Assembly: GCA_009692945.1 (NCBI GenBank)
Contig: SHYD01000009.1
Location: 1-49,774 of the forward strand
Reading direction: 5' to 3'
Length of the DNA: 49,774 nucleotides
Source: Dehalococcoidia bacterium
GTDB taxonomy: Bacteria; Chloroflexota; Dehalococcoidia; SHYD01
Shown here: positions 1-10,442 of the stretch, piece by piece
Position numbering within the stretch: the stretch's first letter is position 1
Layout of the letters: every line of letters starts with the position of its first letter
Made by a program: the position numbers and the translations under genes
Notes under the pieces: generated by a model
The model's database searches: none
The model's input: the letters and a program-made list of their open reading frames with translations, nothing else
What the model was told of the DNA's origin: nothing

Positions 1-42
1 CTCGCTCACCTTGTCCGACCCCATCTGATATCGTGTCCCCAT

Positions 43-113
43 AGCGTACCCTTCCTTGCTCGCCCCTCATTGAGGCGGTGTTGCTCTTCACCTGGAAGGG
101 TACGCTCCTTTTT
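43..113 (+). terminator. Hairpin with following T-run
   Basis: A 13-bp perfect inverted repeat (AGCGTACCCTTCC at 43-55, GGAAGGGTACGCT at 94-106) is followed by CCTTTTT. The 38-nt loop holds a smaller CCTCA/TGAGG hairpin. The layout is terminator-like, but the long loop is unusual. It could instead be structure belonging to the surrounding mini-element. Confidence 0.3.
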
Positions 114-142
114 CGACCGGAGCCCAATTTCCACAACTTCTG

Positions 143-352
143 ATGCTAGTTCCCGCCAAGGATCGGAAGGTGCCTGGCGTTCAGGAACTGATTGACCTCT
201 TCAATGCGGTTGGTAAACTCCAGAAAGACTACGAAACCAATGTGCTCAACCCGATGATCGACTTGGTCAGCCGCATCTGGACAGGGGAGATCGAGGCTCC
301 GACTACCGAAGGCGAGTGGGACCAACTAAGAGAACGCCTCCAAGGCGAGTGA
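143..352 (+). CDS. Small hypothetical protein (69 aa)
   Basis: A short ORF lying entirely inside the inverted-repeat-bounded segment. The product is acidic, with an amphipathic helical stretch near residues 12-45 (VQELIDLFNAVGKLQKDYET) and a Glu-rich tail. No family is recognised, and there is no clear Shine-Dalgarno before the ATG. Its position makes a passenger gene or a remnant of a mobile element possible. It could also be a chance ORF. Confidence 0.35.
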   Translation: MLVPAKDRKVPGVQELIDLFNAVGKLQKDYETNVLNPMIDLVSRIWTGEIEAPTTEGEWDQLRERLQGE

Positions 353-629
353 AGTAGACACTATGGGGACATGGTGTCCGACGTTTTATCAAGCGGTCCA
401 ACGGGCCGATCACGGCCTCCACCTCTGCCATCCCCGCTTTCCTTAACCGGTCAGGGTTCCCTACCCTCGGGGGCTTGGGCTACGGGATGTGCTTTTTCTA
501 CTCCCTACCTCGACTGGCGGACCAGCACCGTTTGGAGACGTGGCTCTGAGCCCGCGTCCGTTGACCGGCCGCAGGCCGCATGTTATAAGAACAGCCGTGG
601 CTGCTGCCAGCCCCCATCCTGAAAGGACC

Positions 630-1028
630 GTGCGCATCGTGGCCGAGCCGTACCGAGCCTGGGAAATTCGCCGTGAGTGGGCCGTGTTTCGGCCCGTGGC
701 CGTGGCAGCGATCCCCGGAAGCTACGGCGTCTACGAGATCGCCGGCGCCGCCGGCGATCTGCTGTACGCGGGCTACGCCGGGGGCCGCACGCTGTTCGGA
801 CTGCGCGGCTGCATCGCCGCTCACTTCGAGGGTGCGCTGCCCTTCGCCGCGGCGATGCAGACGGCGGCGCTCTATCGTTATGAAGTAAACAGCTCGTACC
901 TGGGCCGCTGGCTGGAGATCCTGGGGCGGTACCGGGAAGAGCACGGCGCGCTGCCTCCCGGCAACATTCCGGAGGAAGCGGATATGCCGACGCTGCCCCG
1001 GTTCACCGGCGGACTGCGGCGCGCCTGA
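630..1028 (+). CDS. GIY-YIG-like domain protein
   Basis: About 132 aa. The segment PGSYGVYEI followed by LLYAGYAGG and a downstream GLRG resembles the GIY-YIG nuclease fold core (a 'GIY'-like strand, a 'YIG'-like strand, then a conserved Arg). Whether it is a catalytically active nuclease is not clear: the usual late Glu and Asn cannot be assigned confidently. The start is GTG at 630 or GTG at 639; the purine run GAAAGGA (621-627) is too close to the first and about 11 nt from the second, so 639 may be correct. The reading frame stays open upstream to 489 but looks non-coding there. It lies 40 nt before an acyl-CoA dehydrogenase and may be co-transcribed with it. Confidence 0.6.
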   Translation: MRIVAEPYRAWEIRREWAVFRPVAVAAIPGSYGVYEIAGAAGDLLYAGYAGGRTLFGLRGCIAAHFEGALPFAAAMQTAALYRYEVNSSYLGRWLEILGRYREEHGALPPGNIPEEADMPTLPRFTGGLRRA

Positions 1029-1068
1029 AACCAACATCCGGCCTCCCGTCTCCCCTCAAGGACATCCC

Positions 1069-2253
1069 ATGGAACTGAAACTCAGCGAAGAGCAGCGGAT
1101 GATCATCCACAACGTACGACGGTTCGTGCGGGAAGAGATCGTGCCGCTGGAGCGGGACCTCGACCCCGATGCCTTCGAACTGCCGGCTCGGGAGCAGGAA
1201 CGGCTGACCGCCATGGTGAAGGCCATGGGGTTGTACCAGATGGGCATCCCCAAGCGCTACGGCGGACCGGGCGTGGATATGATCACCCGGACGCTGGCGG
1301 CCGAGGAGATGTCCCAACACCGGGCCGGGCTCTACCACCCCAGTTACGACGTGTTCGGCGAGGAACCCCCGCCGCCGCTGTTCGAGGCCACCGATTACCA
1401 GCGGGAACGCTACCTGCTCCCCCTGATCCGGGGCGAAAAGCGGGTCTTCATCGGGGTCACCGAGCCCAGCGGCGGGTCGGACCCGGCCCGCGCCATCCAA
1501 ACCAAGGCGGTGCGGGACGGCGACGACTGGGTGATCAATGGATCGAAGATGTTCAACTCCTGGGCCGACCGGGCCGATTTCGGGCTGGTGTTCGTCCGGA
1601 CCAACCCCAAGGCGGGGCGCCAGGGCATCTCCTGCTTCCTGGTGGACACCGATACCCCCGGCTTCGTGGTCAAGCGGCTGGTCCATGTGTTGCGATCCGA
1701 TTACACCACCGAACTGGCCTTTGAGGACATGCGGGTGCCGGCCACCCATCTGCTGGGGGAGGAGGGCCAGGGCTTCGCCATCGTCAACGAGTGGCTCACC
1801 GCCAACCGCATCCCCTACTCCGCCGTCGGGATCGGGGTGGCGGTGGCCGCCCAGAAGATGGCCATTGAGTACGCCAAGCACCGGGAGACTTTCGGTGACG
1901 TCCTGGCCAACCGGCAGGCCATCCAATGGATGCTGGTGGACAACGAACTCGACATCCGCACCTCCCGCTGGCTGGTGCTCCACGCCGCCCAGAAGGCCGA
2001 CGAAGGCAAGCCTTTCCGGTTCGAGGCGGCGGCGGCGAAGGTGTTCGCCACCGAGGCCGCCGGACGGGTGGTGGACCGCAGCATGCAGGTCCACGGCGGC
2101 ATCGGGGTCACCAAAGACCTGCCGCTGGAGCGCTGGTATCGTGAGCTGCGCATCCGCCGGATCGGAGAGGGGCCCTCGGAGGTGCAGCGGATCATCATGG
2201 CCCGCGACCTCCTCTCCGCCGCCGCCACCAGCGACCTCGACTCGCTGATTTGA
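1069..2253 (+). CDS. Acyl-CoA dehydrogenase
   Basis: A 394-aa FAD enzyme that oxidises an acyl-CoA to its 2,3-enoyl-CoA, passing electrons to ETF. It is full length for the family. The N-terminal helical domain is followed by the family signature [10 protein letters not shown] in the beta domain and a C-terminal helical domain. That domain carries the flavin-binding segment around [12 protein letters not shown], the MQVHGGIG motif and [10 protein letters not shown], whose Glu (after RIG) sits at the usual catalytic-base position. AAGGA lies 7 nt before the ATG. Next on the same strand are two CoA-transferases, so the natural unit was probably dehydrogenase plus CoA-activation enzymes, now interrupted by a GxxExxY cassette. 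The substrate is unknown. Confidence 0.92.
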   Translation: MELKLSEEQRMIIHNVRRFVREEIVPLERDLDPDAFELPAREQERLTAMVKAMGLYQMGIPKRYGGPGVDMITRTLAAEEMSQHRAGLYHPSYDVFGEEPPPPLFEATDYQRERYLLPLIRGEKRVFIGVTEPSGGSDPARAIQTKAVRDGDDWVINGSKMFNSWADRADFGLVFVRTNPKAGRQGISCFLVDTDTPGFVVKRLVHVLRSDYTTELAFEDMRVPATHLLGEEGQGFAIVNEWLTANRIPYSAVGIGVAVAAQKMAIEYAKHRETFGDVLANRQAIQWMLVDNELDIRTSRWLVLHAAQKADEGKPFRFEAAAAKVFATEAAGRVVDRSMQVHGGIGVTKDLPLERWYRELRIRRIGEGPSEVQRIIMARDLLSAAATSDLDSLI

Positions 2254-2261
2254 TCCCGAAA

Positions 2262-2736
2262 ATCCGCAGATGACGCAGATTTCGCAGATAGGAGAACGGG
2301 ATGAACGGACCCATGCCATTATCGGAGCCGCAATGGAGGTCCATCGGGAGCTTGGAAGCGGGTTCTTGGAAATGGTGTACCAAGAGGCACTGGTGGCAGA
2401 GTTTGGAATCCGCGGCGTTCCATTCGGCCGCGAGGTGTCGATTCCTGTGCGGTATAAGGGAACCGCATTGTCTGCCTCGTATCGAGCCGATTTTGTCTGC
2501 TTCGACTCGGTCATTGTTGAGATCAAGGCCCTGGCGGTGTTGAGTGGTACCGAAGAAGCTCAGGTCATCAACTATTTGAAAGCAACCGGCTACGAGGTTG
2601 GCCTGCTGCTTAATTTTGGCTCGGGTAAACTGGGGTTCAAACGTTTGGTCCGTTCGCGCAATGTTCTGAGGTTGAGCACGGAAAATCAATGACTCGTTCC
2701 TCTCTGAATCTACGGTATTCTGCGTCATCTGCGGAT
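2262..2736. mobile_element. GxxExxY cassette bounded by 18-bp inverted repeats
   Basis: The 18-nt sequence ATCCGCAGATGACGCAGA (2262-2279) recurs as its exact reverse complement at 2719-2736. Between the arms lies a single GxxExxY gene. The left arm starts 8 nt after the acyl-CoA dehydrogenase stop, and the right arm ends 7 nt before the next gene's likely ATG. The arms belong to the CCGCAGATnnCGCAGAT repeat type that recurs elsewhere in the window without a gene. The arrangement looks like a mobile or mobilised gene cassette; no transposase is present. Confidence 0.7.
2270..2692 (+). CDS. GxxExxY protein (PD-(D/E)XK-like)
   Basis: 140 aa. The motif GFLEMVY (residues 31-37) gives the GxxExxY family its name. 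The later RADF (Asp74) and VIVEIKA (Glu84, Lys86) fit a PD-(D/E)XK nuclease-like active site, followed by a conserved NYLKATG. The family's function is not established. The start codon sits inside the left arm of an inverted repeat, so the first residues (MTQISQIG) are translated repeat; no Shine-Dalgarno is evident. The gene separates an acyl-CoA dehydrogenase from CoA-transferases with which it has no obvious metabolic link. Its codon use is somewhat less GC-rich than its neighbours, consistent with insertion. Confidence 0.85.
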   Translation: MTQISQIGERDERTHAIIGAAMEVHRELGSGFLEMVYQEALVAEFGIRGVPFGREVSIPVRYKGTALSASYRADFVCFDSVIVEIKALAVLSGTEEAQVINYLKATGYEVGLLLNFGSGKLGFKRLVRSRNVLRLSTENQ

Positions 2737-2743
2737 GCTCTCC

Positions 2744-3943
2744 ATGTCTGAAGGCCTGCTGTCGGATCTGTTGGTGGTGGAGTTGGGGCGCGATGTCGCC
2801 GGGCCCTACTGCGGCAAGATCCTGGCCGGGTGCGGCGCCGAGGTCATCAAGATCGAGCCGCTGGCGGGGGACCCCGCGCGCAGCGCCGGACCCTTCAAGG
2901 ACGATGACCCGCATCCTGAGAAGAGCGGGCGGTTCCTGCACCTGAACGGCGGCAAGAAAAGCATCACGCTGGACCTGGAGGCGGCCTCGGGGAGAGGGCT
3001 TTTCAAGCGCCTGTTGGCCCAGGCCGACATCCTGATCGATAACCTGGGTTATGGGGTGCTGGCCGGGATGGGGCTGGAGTACGCCGCCATCGCCGCGGCC
3101 AACCCCGGCTTAATCATCGTTGCCATCACCTATTACGGCCAGGACGGGCCCTACCGCGCGTTCGCCGCCAGCGAACTGACGGCGTACTCGATGTCCGGTT
3201 ATCAGTACCTCACCGGCGACCCGGACCGCGAACCGGTCCGCCCTAATTTCGCCCTGGCGCAGTATCAGGGTGGGGCCCAGGCGGCCACCGGCGCGATGGC
3301 GGCGCTCATGGCGCGGGACGCCATGGACATCGGCCAGCTGGTCGACGTCTCCATCGTGGAGGCCACCTGCTTCTCCCACGGCTCGTTGTCAGCCGGATTG
3401 AACCTGGGGATGGTGTACCGGCGGGCGGGCAGCCGCAACCTCAACTTCCACCCCAAGTTCCAGTACCCGTCGGTGACGCTACCCTGCAAGGACGGCTACG
3501 TGCACGTCCACTTTGCACCGGCGGACCCGCAACTGCTGGCGGTGCTTATGGAGGAGCCCAAACTCGGCGCCCCGGAACTCTGGGACACGCCCATGGGCCA
3601 CGCTGATGACTTCGACGCGCTCTGCCTCCCATGGCTGGCCCGTTACGACAAACGGGAGGTGGTGCAGCGAGCGCAGGAGTTGCGCCACCCTTTCACCGAG
3701 GTGCTGACGGTGGGAGAACTGTTCGACGACGAGCAGTTCAAAGCCCGGGGGATGTTCGTCGGTGTCGAACACCCGGTTGTCGGGACGGTGACCCAGGTGG
3801 GACCGCCCATCCGTTCCACCGAGACCGAGTGGCGGGTGGCGCGGGCTCCGCTGTTGGGCGAGCACAACGACGAAATTTATTGCGGCCGTCTCGGCTTGAG
3901 CCGTGAGGAACTGGTCATTCTCAGCGAGAACAAGGTCATCTGA
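2744..3943 (+). CDS. Class III CoA-transferase (CaiB/BaiF family), subunit lacking the usual Asp
   Basis: 399 aa, normal length. Family features are the N-terminal GAEVIKIEPLAGDPAR, the NGGKKSITLDL stretch and the TGDPDREPVRP loop. Formyl-CoA transferase-type enzymes use an Asp nucleophile just after this loop; here the aligned position appears to be Gln173 (ALAQYQGG), so independent catalysis is doubtful. The next gene is a paralogue that keeps Asp. The two may form a heteromer, as the two-subunit benzylsuccinate CoA-transferase does (inference). I chose ATG 2744 over the in-frame ATG at 2735 because the latter lies in the cassette repeat. No Shine-Dalgarno remains upstream, probably because the cassette displaced the native leader. 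Confidence 0.85.
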   Translation: MSEGLLSDLLVVELGRDVAGPYCGKILAGCGAEVIKIEPLAGDPARSAGPFKDDDPHPEKSGRFLHLNGGKKSITLDLEAASGRGLFKRLLAQADILIDNLGYGVLAGMGLEYAAIAAANPGLIIVAITYYGQDGPYRAFAASELTAYSMSGYQYLTGDPDREPVRPNFALAQYQGGAQAATGAMAALMARDAMDIGQLVDVSIVEATCFSHGSLSAGLNLGMVYRRAGSRNLNFHPKFQYPSVTLPCKDGYVHVHFAPADPQLLAVLMEEPKLGAPELWDTPMGHADDFDALCLPWLARYDKREVVQRAQELRHPFTEVLTVGELFDDEQFKARGMFVGVEHPVVGTVTQVGPPIRSTETEWRVARAPLLGEHNDEIYCGRLGLSREELVILSENKVI

Positions 3944-3944
3944 C

Positions 3945-5201
3945 GTGGGCCCACGCCGCCGCCCGCTGGAAGGCATCCGTGTCGCCGACCTCACCATCGT
4001 GGTGGCGGGTCCGACGGCCACCGGGGTGCTGGGGGACCTGGGCGCCGAGGTCATCAAGATCGAACACATCGTGGCCCGGGGCGACACCTCGACGGCGCTG
4101 CCCAAAGCGCCCCATGTGGATGAGGACCGGCCCTACAACCGGGGCAATTGGTTCCATGACCTGAACCGGAGCAAGAAGGCGATCACCCTCAACTTTGTGG
4201 TCCCCGAGGCCAAGGAGCTGTTCAAGCGCCTGGTGGCCATGAGCGACGTGGTGGTGCAGAACTTCAGCCCGCGGGTTATGGAGAACCATGGCCTAACGTA
4301 TACTGCGCTGCGGGAGGTGAAACCGGACATCATCATGGCCTCGCTGCCGGGGTTCGGGATGGATGGACCGATGCGCAACCGCACCTCCTTCGGTCCGGGG
4401 ATCGAAGCGGTCACCGGTCTGGGCGACCTGACGGGATTTCCGGATGGACCGCCGATGAAGCCAGGGAACTTCGTGACAGACTACACCGCGGGGATGATGG
4501 CGGCCTTCGCCATCATGGCCGCGCTTCACTACCGCAAGCGCACCGGCAAGGGGCAGCACCTGGAACTGGCGATGCGGGACGGCGCGCTGCAGTTCATCGG
4601 CGAACCGTTGATGGACTTCGCCATGAACGGCCGGGTCCAGTCCCGCATCGGGAACCGGCACCCGGCGATGTCGCCCCATGGGGTCTACCGCTGCAACGGG
4701 GAGGACATGTGGGTGGCCATCGCGGTGGGCTCGGACGACGAGTGGGAACGGCTGCGGTCGGCGTTGGGAGACCCTGAATGGGCGCGTGACGAGCGGTTCG
4801 CTACGGTGACCGGCCGGCTGCATCACCAGGACCAGATCGATGGCCACCTGAACGAATGGACCGGTCAACGGAGCCACTACTCCGCGATGCAGACGCTGCA
4901 GGCCGCGGGAATCGATGCCGGAGCGGTGCTGACCACCAGCGAGATCGGGACCGATCCCCACTACAACGCCCGGCGGTTCATGCAGCCGGTTTACATTCCC
5001 GAAGCCGGACCGATCCGGCTGAGCCGTCAGGGGTTCAGGCTATCGGAGACGCCCGGAGAGATCGGCGCCGGGCCCAATTTCGCCGCCGACAACCACTACG
5101 TGTTCCGTGACCTGTTGGGTCTCACCGAGTCGGAGATCGCCGATCTGGAGGCGAAGCAGGCCATCGCGTGGCGACCGGTGACGCAGATGGGACGATTATG
5201 A
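3945..5201 (+). CDS. Class III CoA-transferase (CaiB/BaiF family), Asp-containing subunit
   Basis: 418 aa. It should transfer CoA between carboxylic acids, activating a substrate for beta-oxidation-type breakdown. GAEVIKIEHIVARGD and NRSKKAITLNF mark the N-terminal half. The FPDGPPMKPGNF loop leads into VTDYTAG, with Asp179 at the expected nucleophile position, and GKGQHLELAM follows. The start is taken as GTG 3945, one base after the previous gene's TGA, with AAGG about 9 nt upstream; an upstream ATG at 3903 would overlap the preceding gene by 41 nt. The tight spacing implies an operon with the first CoA-transferase. The substrate is unknown. Confidence 0.88.
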   Translation: MGPRRRPLEGIRVADLTIVVAGPTATGVLGDLGAEVIKIEHIVARGDTSTALPKAPHVDEDRPYNRGNWFHDLNRSKKAITLNFVVPEAKELFKRLVAMSDVVVQNFSPRVMENHGLTYTALREVKPDIIMASLPGFGMDGPMRNRTSFGPGIEAVTGLGDLTGFPDGPPMKPGNFVTDYTAGMMAAFAIMAALHYRKRTGKGQHLELAMRDGALQFIGEPLMDFAMNGRVQSRIGNRHPAMSPHGVYRCNGEDMWVAIAVGSDDEWERLRSALGDPEWARDERFATVTGRLHHQDQIDGHLNEWTGQRSHYSAMQTLQAAGIDAGAVLTTSEIGTDPHYNARRFMQPVYIPEAGPIRLSRQGFRLSETPGEIGAGPNFAADNHYVFRDLLGLTESEIADLEAKQAIAWRPVTQMGRL

Positions 5202-5217
5202 GGGGCAGGCGGCCTCG

Positions 5218-6144
5218 TCACCGCGGCGGGAACACCTTGAAGGGGTGCCAGACGTGGCGTGAGGGCTGTGGCTCCAGTAGCGCCACCAACCCGCCTCCCG
5301 GTCCGAGGCCGCGCACCCGCGCTTGAACACCATCGTTGGGGGCCATGGCGGCCGGCCCAGACCCCGGGCGAACGGCGTGTTCTCCGGCCACCACATTACG
5401 TCCCATGAGCAGTTCCCGTTCCTGGTCCGAGTTCAACTCGATCCACGGCCAGTTCTGAAGCGGGAAGTCCAGGGGGTAGAGCCACTGCTCGCCCTCGCCT
5501 GCGATAAAGCCCTGTTCGATCTGCTCCAAGGAGAGCCCCGCGGCAACCAGGAACCCGCCGTCCTGCACCCGTTCGAGCCGCTGCAGGTGAGCGCATGACC
5601 CAAGCGCCTCCCCCAGGTCGTGGGCGAGGGAACGGACGTACGCGCCGCGGCCGCAAGTCATCCGCAGCGTCAGCACCGGCGGCTCCCAGCCCTCCGCCCT
5701 CAGGGAATAGATATGCACCGGTCGGGGCGGCGGTTCAACGACGACGCCCTGCCGGGCAAGGTGGTACATGCGTTGCCCCTGGTGCTTCACGGCGCTGAAG
5801 CGGGGCGGGCGCTGGCTGATTTCGCCCTCAAACTGGGGGAGCGCCGCCGCTATGCGCTCGGGGGTGATGCAGGAGGTGCCCATGGTGGCCACCACCTGGC
5901 CGGCAGCATCGTAGCTGTCGGTCTCGATGCCGAACTCGATGCGGGCCACGTAGACCTTTGGCTCGGGCCAGAACTCCAGCAGCCGGGTGCCGTACCCCAG
6001 GCCGAGGGGCAGGACCCCGGTGGCGTCAGGGTCCAGGGTCCCGGCGTGGCCAACCTGCTGCTCGCCGGTCCAGCGGCGCACCCGATAGACCACATCGTGG
6101 GAGGTGAGCCCGGCCGGTTTGTTGACGTTGAGGAAACCGTCCAC
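5218..6144 (-). CDS. truB: tRNA pseudouridine(55) synthase TruB
   Basis: 308 aa. It isomerises U55 in the T-loop of tRNAs. The catalytic Asp38 lies in GHAGTLDPDATGVL. The N-terminal NVNKPAGLTSHDVV, the RPPRFSAVKHQGQRMY motif and the CGRGAYVRSLAHDLG segment are all typical. The start is a GTG that overlaps the last base of the rbfA stop codon (TAGTG), so translation is probably coupled. It is the last gene of the nusA-ylxR-infB-rbfA-truB operon and converges with the CoA-transferase gene 16 nt away; I see no strong terminator between them. Confidence 0.95.
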   Translation of the reverse strand: MDGFLNVNKPAGLTSHDVVYRVRRWTGEQQVGHAGTLDPDATGVLPLGLGYGTRLLEFWPEPKVYVARIEFGIETDSYDAAGQVVATMGTSCITPERIAAALPQFEGEISQRPPRFSAVKHQGQRMYHLARQGVVVEPPPRPVHIYSLRAEGWEPPVLTLRMTCGRGAYVRSLAHDLGEALGSCAHLQRLERVQDGGFLVAAGLSLEQIEQGFIAGEGEQWLYPLDFPLQNWPWIELNSDQERELLMGRNVVAGEHAVRPGSGPAAMAPNDGVQARVRGLGPGGGLVALLEPQPSRHVWHPFKVFPPR

Positions 6145-6527
6145 TACTCGGTCTGCTGGGGTTCAGCTGGCGCCGGTTCGGTGGGGACGACCGTATTGAT
6201 CATCGAAAGCACCCGGACGCCCCGTTCGATCGAATCATCCAACTGGAACTGCAATTGCGGGGCGGTACGCAGCTTCAGACGCTCAGCAAGCTGATGCCGC
6301 ATGAATGGCGTGGCGGACCGCAGGCCTTGCAGGGCCGTCTTGTGCTCTTCAGCCGTACCCAGCACGCTCACAAACACCCGGGCGTAACGCAGGTCGTGGC
6401 TCACGCGCACCGCGGTGACGCTGATGAGCATCGACAGCCGGGGGTCCTGGAGTTGCCGGGAGATCAATTCGCTCAGTTCCTGCCGCAGCGTCTCATTGAC
6501 GCGCAGCAACCTTCGGTTAGGGGGCAT
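6144..6527 (-). CDS. rbfA: 30S ribosome-binding factor RbfA
   Basis: 127 aa, KH-like fold factor that helps mature 16S rRNA in the small subunit. The typical order is an N-terminal RVNETLRQELSELI helix, then LISVTAVRVSHDLRYARVFV, then a C-terminal LRTAPQLQFQLDDSIERG segment. A Pro/Glu-rich tail follows. It lies 28 nt after infB and overlaps truB by 1 nt, which is the usual bacterial gene order. Confidence 0.95.
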   Translation of the reverse strand: MPPNRRLLRVNETLRQELSELISRQLQDPRLSMLISVTAVRVSHDLRYARVFVSVLGTAEEHKTALQGLRSATPFMRHQLAERLKLRTAPQLQFQLDDSIERGVRVLSMINTVVPTEPAPAEPQQTE

Positions 6528-6555
6528 GGCGGGTATACCGGAGACGAGGCAGGGA

Positions 6556-8430
<1,875 letters not shown>

Positions 8431-8451
8431 GGGCAGTCTCCTCTCGACTGA

Positions 8452-8820
8452 TCAGGGGGCGCGCTCGGGGCTGGTTGGGGTTGACTGGCCGGTTGGCTCT
8501 TGACCCGGTTGGCGGGAAGCCGCGGCTTCGAAGAAGGCTTCCAAAGCCGCCTGGTCTGCGGGTGCAATGGTGGTGTGGAGGGCCCTTCCCAGCCTTCCCT
8601 TTTTCAGACCTTCCTGCCAGCAGGCGGATACAAGATGTACGTAGGCGCCTCGGCCTGCCTGCCGGCTGGTCGGGTCCGCCACCACGGGTCCGCCCGGCGT
8701 CCGCACAATGCGGACGAGTGCGCGTTTGGCAAGGACCTTGCGGCAGCCTACACAGGTGCGTTGTGGCACATGCCGCGGGCGCAGCGGTTGAACGGGGTTG
8801 GTGGAGGCCTCCGGTCTCAT
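8452..8820 (-). CDS. rnpM: YlxR/RnpM family RNA-binding protein
   Basis: 122 aa. The N-terminal QRTCVGCRKVLAKRALVRIV and the later RQAGRGAYVH and KKGRLGRAL segments match the YlxR (DUF448) family, which is known as an RNase P modulator in Bacillus and binds RNA. Its position between nusA and infB is the conserved one. The Pro/Gln-rich C-terminal tail of about 25 residues looks disordered. The start ATG is 21 nt after the nusA stop. Confidence 0.9.
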   Translation of the reverse strand: MRPEASTNPVQPLRPRHVPQRTCVGCRKVLAKRALVRIVRTPGGPVVADPTSRQAGRGAYVHLVSACWQEGLKKGRLGRALHTTIAPADQAALEAFFEAAASRQPGQEPTGQSTPTSPERAP

Positions 8821-8841
8821 GGCGCCGTGACGCTGCGGCGG

Positions 8842-10347
8842 TTAGCGACGGGGCACCCGGATCAGTTCCGAGTACTCCTCCAACTCGTCGTCCTCCTCCT
8901 CCACCTCATACACCGGCCGGCCGGAAGACCGCTTGGCCTTTTTGACTTTGGCAGCCGCTGCGACTCCCTCTTCATCCCGCGTCTTTTTGCCCTTGCCCTT
9001 TTTCTCCGGCTTGCCCCCTATAACAATGGGGGCGGCAGCAGGGAAAATCTCCTCGGCGAATCGGATCCCGGCGAGCGCGGGTGCAGCAGCCGGCGCGGGC
9101 GGAGCTGCAACCGTCACGGCGGCGGGCGCCGGCGCGGTGGGGAGCGCCCAGGTGCCGGCGGTGGCCGCGGGTACCGCGCCCCCAACCCTGGCGGCTGGGG
9201 CCAGCGGTTCGGCCACCGGCTCGGGTGTTGGCTCCTCAGCCACAGGAGGGGCGAGCAGCGCCGCCTCGGCGGCCCGAACCGCCTCTTCTTCGGCCCACAC
9301 CAGCCGGTCGGCCTCGGCGGCGGACGCGCTCTTGATATCGATGCGCCAGCCGGTCAGCTTGGCGGCCAGCCGGGCGTTTTGTCCCTCCCGGCCGATGGCC
9401 AGGGACAGTTGCCGGTCCGGCACCACCACCGCCGCGGTCTTTTCATCCTCGTTGACTCTCACACTGACCACGGGCGCCGGGCTCAGCGCGTTGGCGACGA
9501 AGACCGAGGCGTCGGGATGCCACTCGATGACGTCGATCTTCTCGCCGCTCAGTTCGTTGATAATGTTCTGGATTCGAATGCCCCGCAGACCGACACAGGC
9601 GCCCACCGCGTCCACGCCCTCTTGCCGGGCCGCCACGGCAACTTTGCTGCGGAAGCCGGGCTCGCGGGCGATGGACTTGATCTCAACGGTCCCGTTGAAG
9701 ATCTCCGGCACCTCGAGTTCGAACAGCCGCCGCACCAGGTTGCGGTGAGTCCGGGACACCACCACCTGGGGGCCGCGCCCCGACCGGAACACCTCGTGCA
9801 GGTAGACCTTCAGCCGCTGGCCGGGCCGGTAGTGTTCCGTCCGGATCTGCTCGGCGGAGGGGAGGATCGCCTCGGTCTTGCCCAGGTCGATGATGATCTG
9901 CTTCGGCTCGATGCGCTGGATGATGCCGCTGACGATATCGCCTTCCCGGCCGACGAACTCAGCGAACACCACTTCCCGCTCCGCCTCCCGCAGGCGTTGC
10001 ATGACCACCTGCTTGGCCGTCTGAGCGGCGATACGTCCCGCATTCTTCACCATAGTCTCGATGGCGACCGTGTGACCGATCTGTGCCTTCTTGTCGAACA
10101 CCTGCGCTTCGCCCAAAGTGAGTTCTATCTTGGCGTCCTCGACCGTCTCGACCACCGTCTTCATGGTATAGACCAAAACCTCTCCCGAGGTCGGGTTCAC
10201 CTTCACCGTGATGTTGGGCCCGGTTTCGTTGGCCTCCCGCTTGAACGCGGAGGCAAGCGCCGCCTCCACCGCCTCGAGCACCACCTCCTTCGGGAGGTTC
10301 TTCTCTGCGGACAGTTGGGTTATGGCGATGAGAAAGTCGTTTTTCAT
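8842..10347 (-). CDS. nusA: Transcription termination/antitermination factor NusA
   Basis: 501 aa. An RNA polymerase-binding factor acting in pausing, termination and antitermination. The order is an N-terminal RNAP-binding domain, an S1 domain ([21 protein letters not shown]), and KH domains ([27 protein letters not shown], then [23 protein letters not shown]). A long Ala/Pro-rich linker and a Lys-rich, acidic tail (about residues 345-500) replace the E. coli-type repeats. ATG 10347 is chosen because MKNDFLIAI is the conserved start; the frame is open further upstream, but that part overlaps the promoter. No rimP gene precedes it. Confidence 0.96.
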   Translation of the reverse strand: MKNDFLIAITQLSAEKNLPKEVVLEAVEAALASAFKREANETGPNITVKVNPTSGEVLVYTMKTVVETVEDAKIELTLGEAQVFDKKAQIGHTVAIETMVKNAGRIAAQTAKQVVMQRLREAEREVVFAEFVGREGDIVSGIIQRIEPKQIIIDLGKTEAILPSAEQIRTEHYRPGQRLKVYLHEVFRSGRGPQVVVSRTHRNLVRRLFELEVPEIFNGTVEIKSIAREPGFRSKVAVAARQEGVDAVGACVGLRGIRIQNIINELSGEKIDVIEWHPDASVFVANALSPAPVVSVRVNEDEKTAAVVVPDRQLSLAIGREGQNARLAAKLTGWRIDIKSASAAEADRLVWAEEEAVRAAEAALLAPPVAEEPTPEPVAEPLAPAARVGGAVPAATAGTWALPTAPAPAAVTVAAPPAPAAAPALAGIRFAEEIFPAAAPIVIGGKPEKKGKGKKTRDEEGVAAAAKVKKAKRSSGRPVYEVEEEDDELEEYSELIRVPRR

Positions 10348-10391
10348 AGCCGCAGCACCCCTGGAGCTGTTAGGCGGCGATTTTTTAGCTA

Positions 10392-10418
10392 ACAAAAAAG
10401 TGGGAGCCGACCCCACTT
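10392..10418 (-). terminator. Attenuator-like intrinsic terminator in the nusA leader
   Basis: On the minus strand, AAGTGGG and CCCACTT form a 7-bp stem (10398-10404 with 10412-10418) with a 7-nt loop, followed by a run of six T. It lies between the predicted nusA promoter (10443-10471) and the nusA ATG (10347), with no gene in between. This suggests regulated read-through rather than ordinary end-of-gene termination. Control of nusA operons by leader terminators and NusA autoregulation is known in E. coli. Confidence 0.6.
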
Positions 10419-10442
10419 GAGTGTGTCCTTGGAACTGGTCCC

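Larger units (their letters stand above)
34..371. mobile_element. Possible short inverted-repeat-bounded element
   Basis: An 11-nt perfect inverted repeat (TGTCCCCATAG at 34-44, CTATGGGGACA at 361-371) bounds about 340 bp holding one small ORF. GTCCGAC-type motifs lie just outside both ends. Short ends of this TGTCCCCAT style occur on some insertion sequences, but no transposase is visible. It may be a non-autonomous element or a deletion remnant. The window edge limits what can be concluded. Confidence 0.35.

Noticed and set aside
1003-2526. Long minus-strand open frame opposite the acyl-CoA dehydrogenase
   Set aside because: It is rich in Gly, His and Pro with no family pattern and mirrors a clear dehydrogenase gene; open antisense frames are expected at this GC content.
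8500-10392. 630-codon plus-strand frame opposite nusA and ylxR
   Set aside because: NusA and YlxR motifs on the minus strand are unambiguous; the plus-strand frame has biased composition only.
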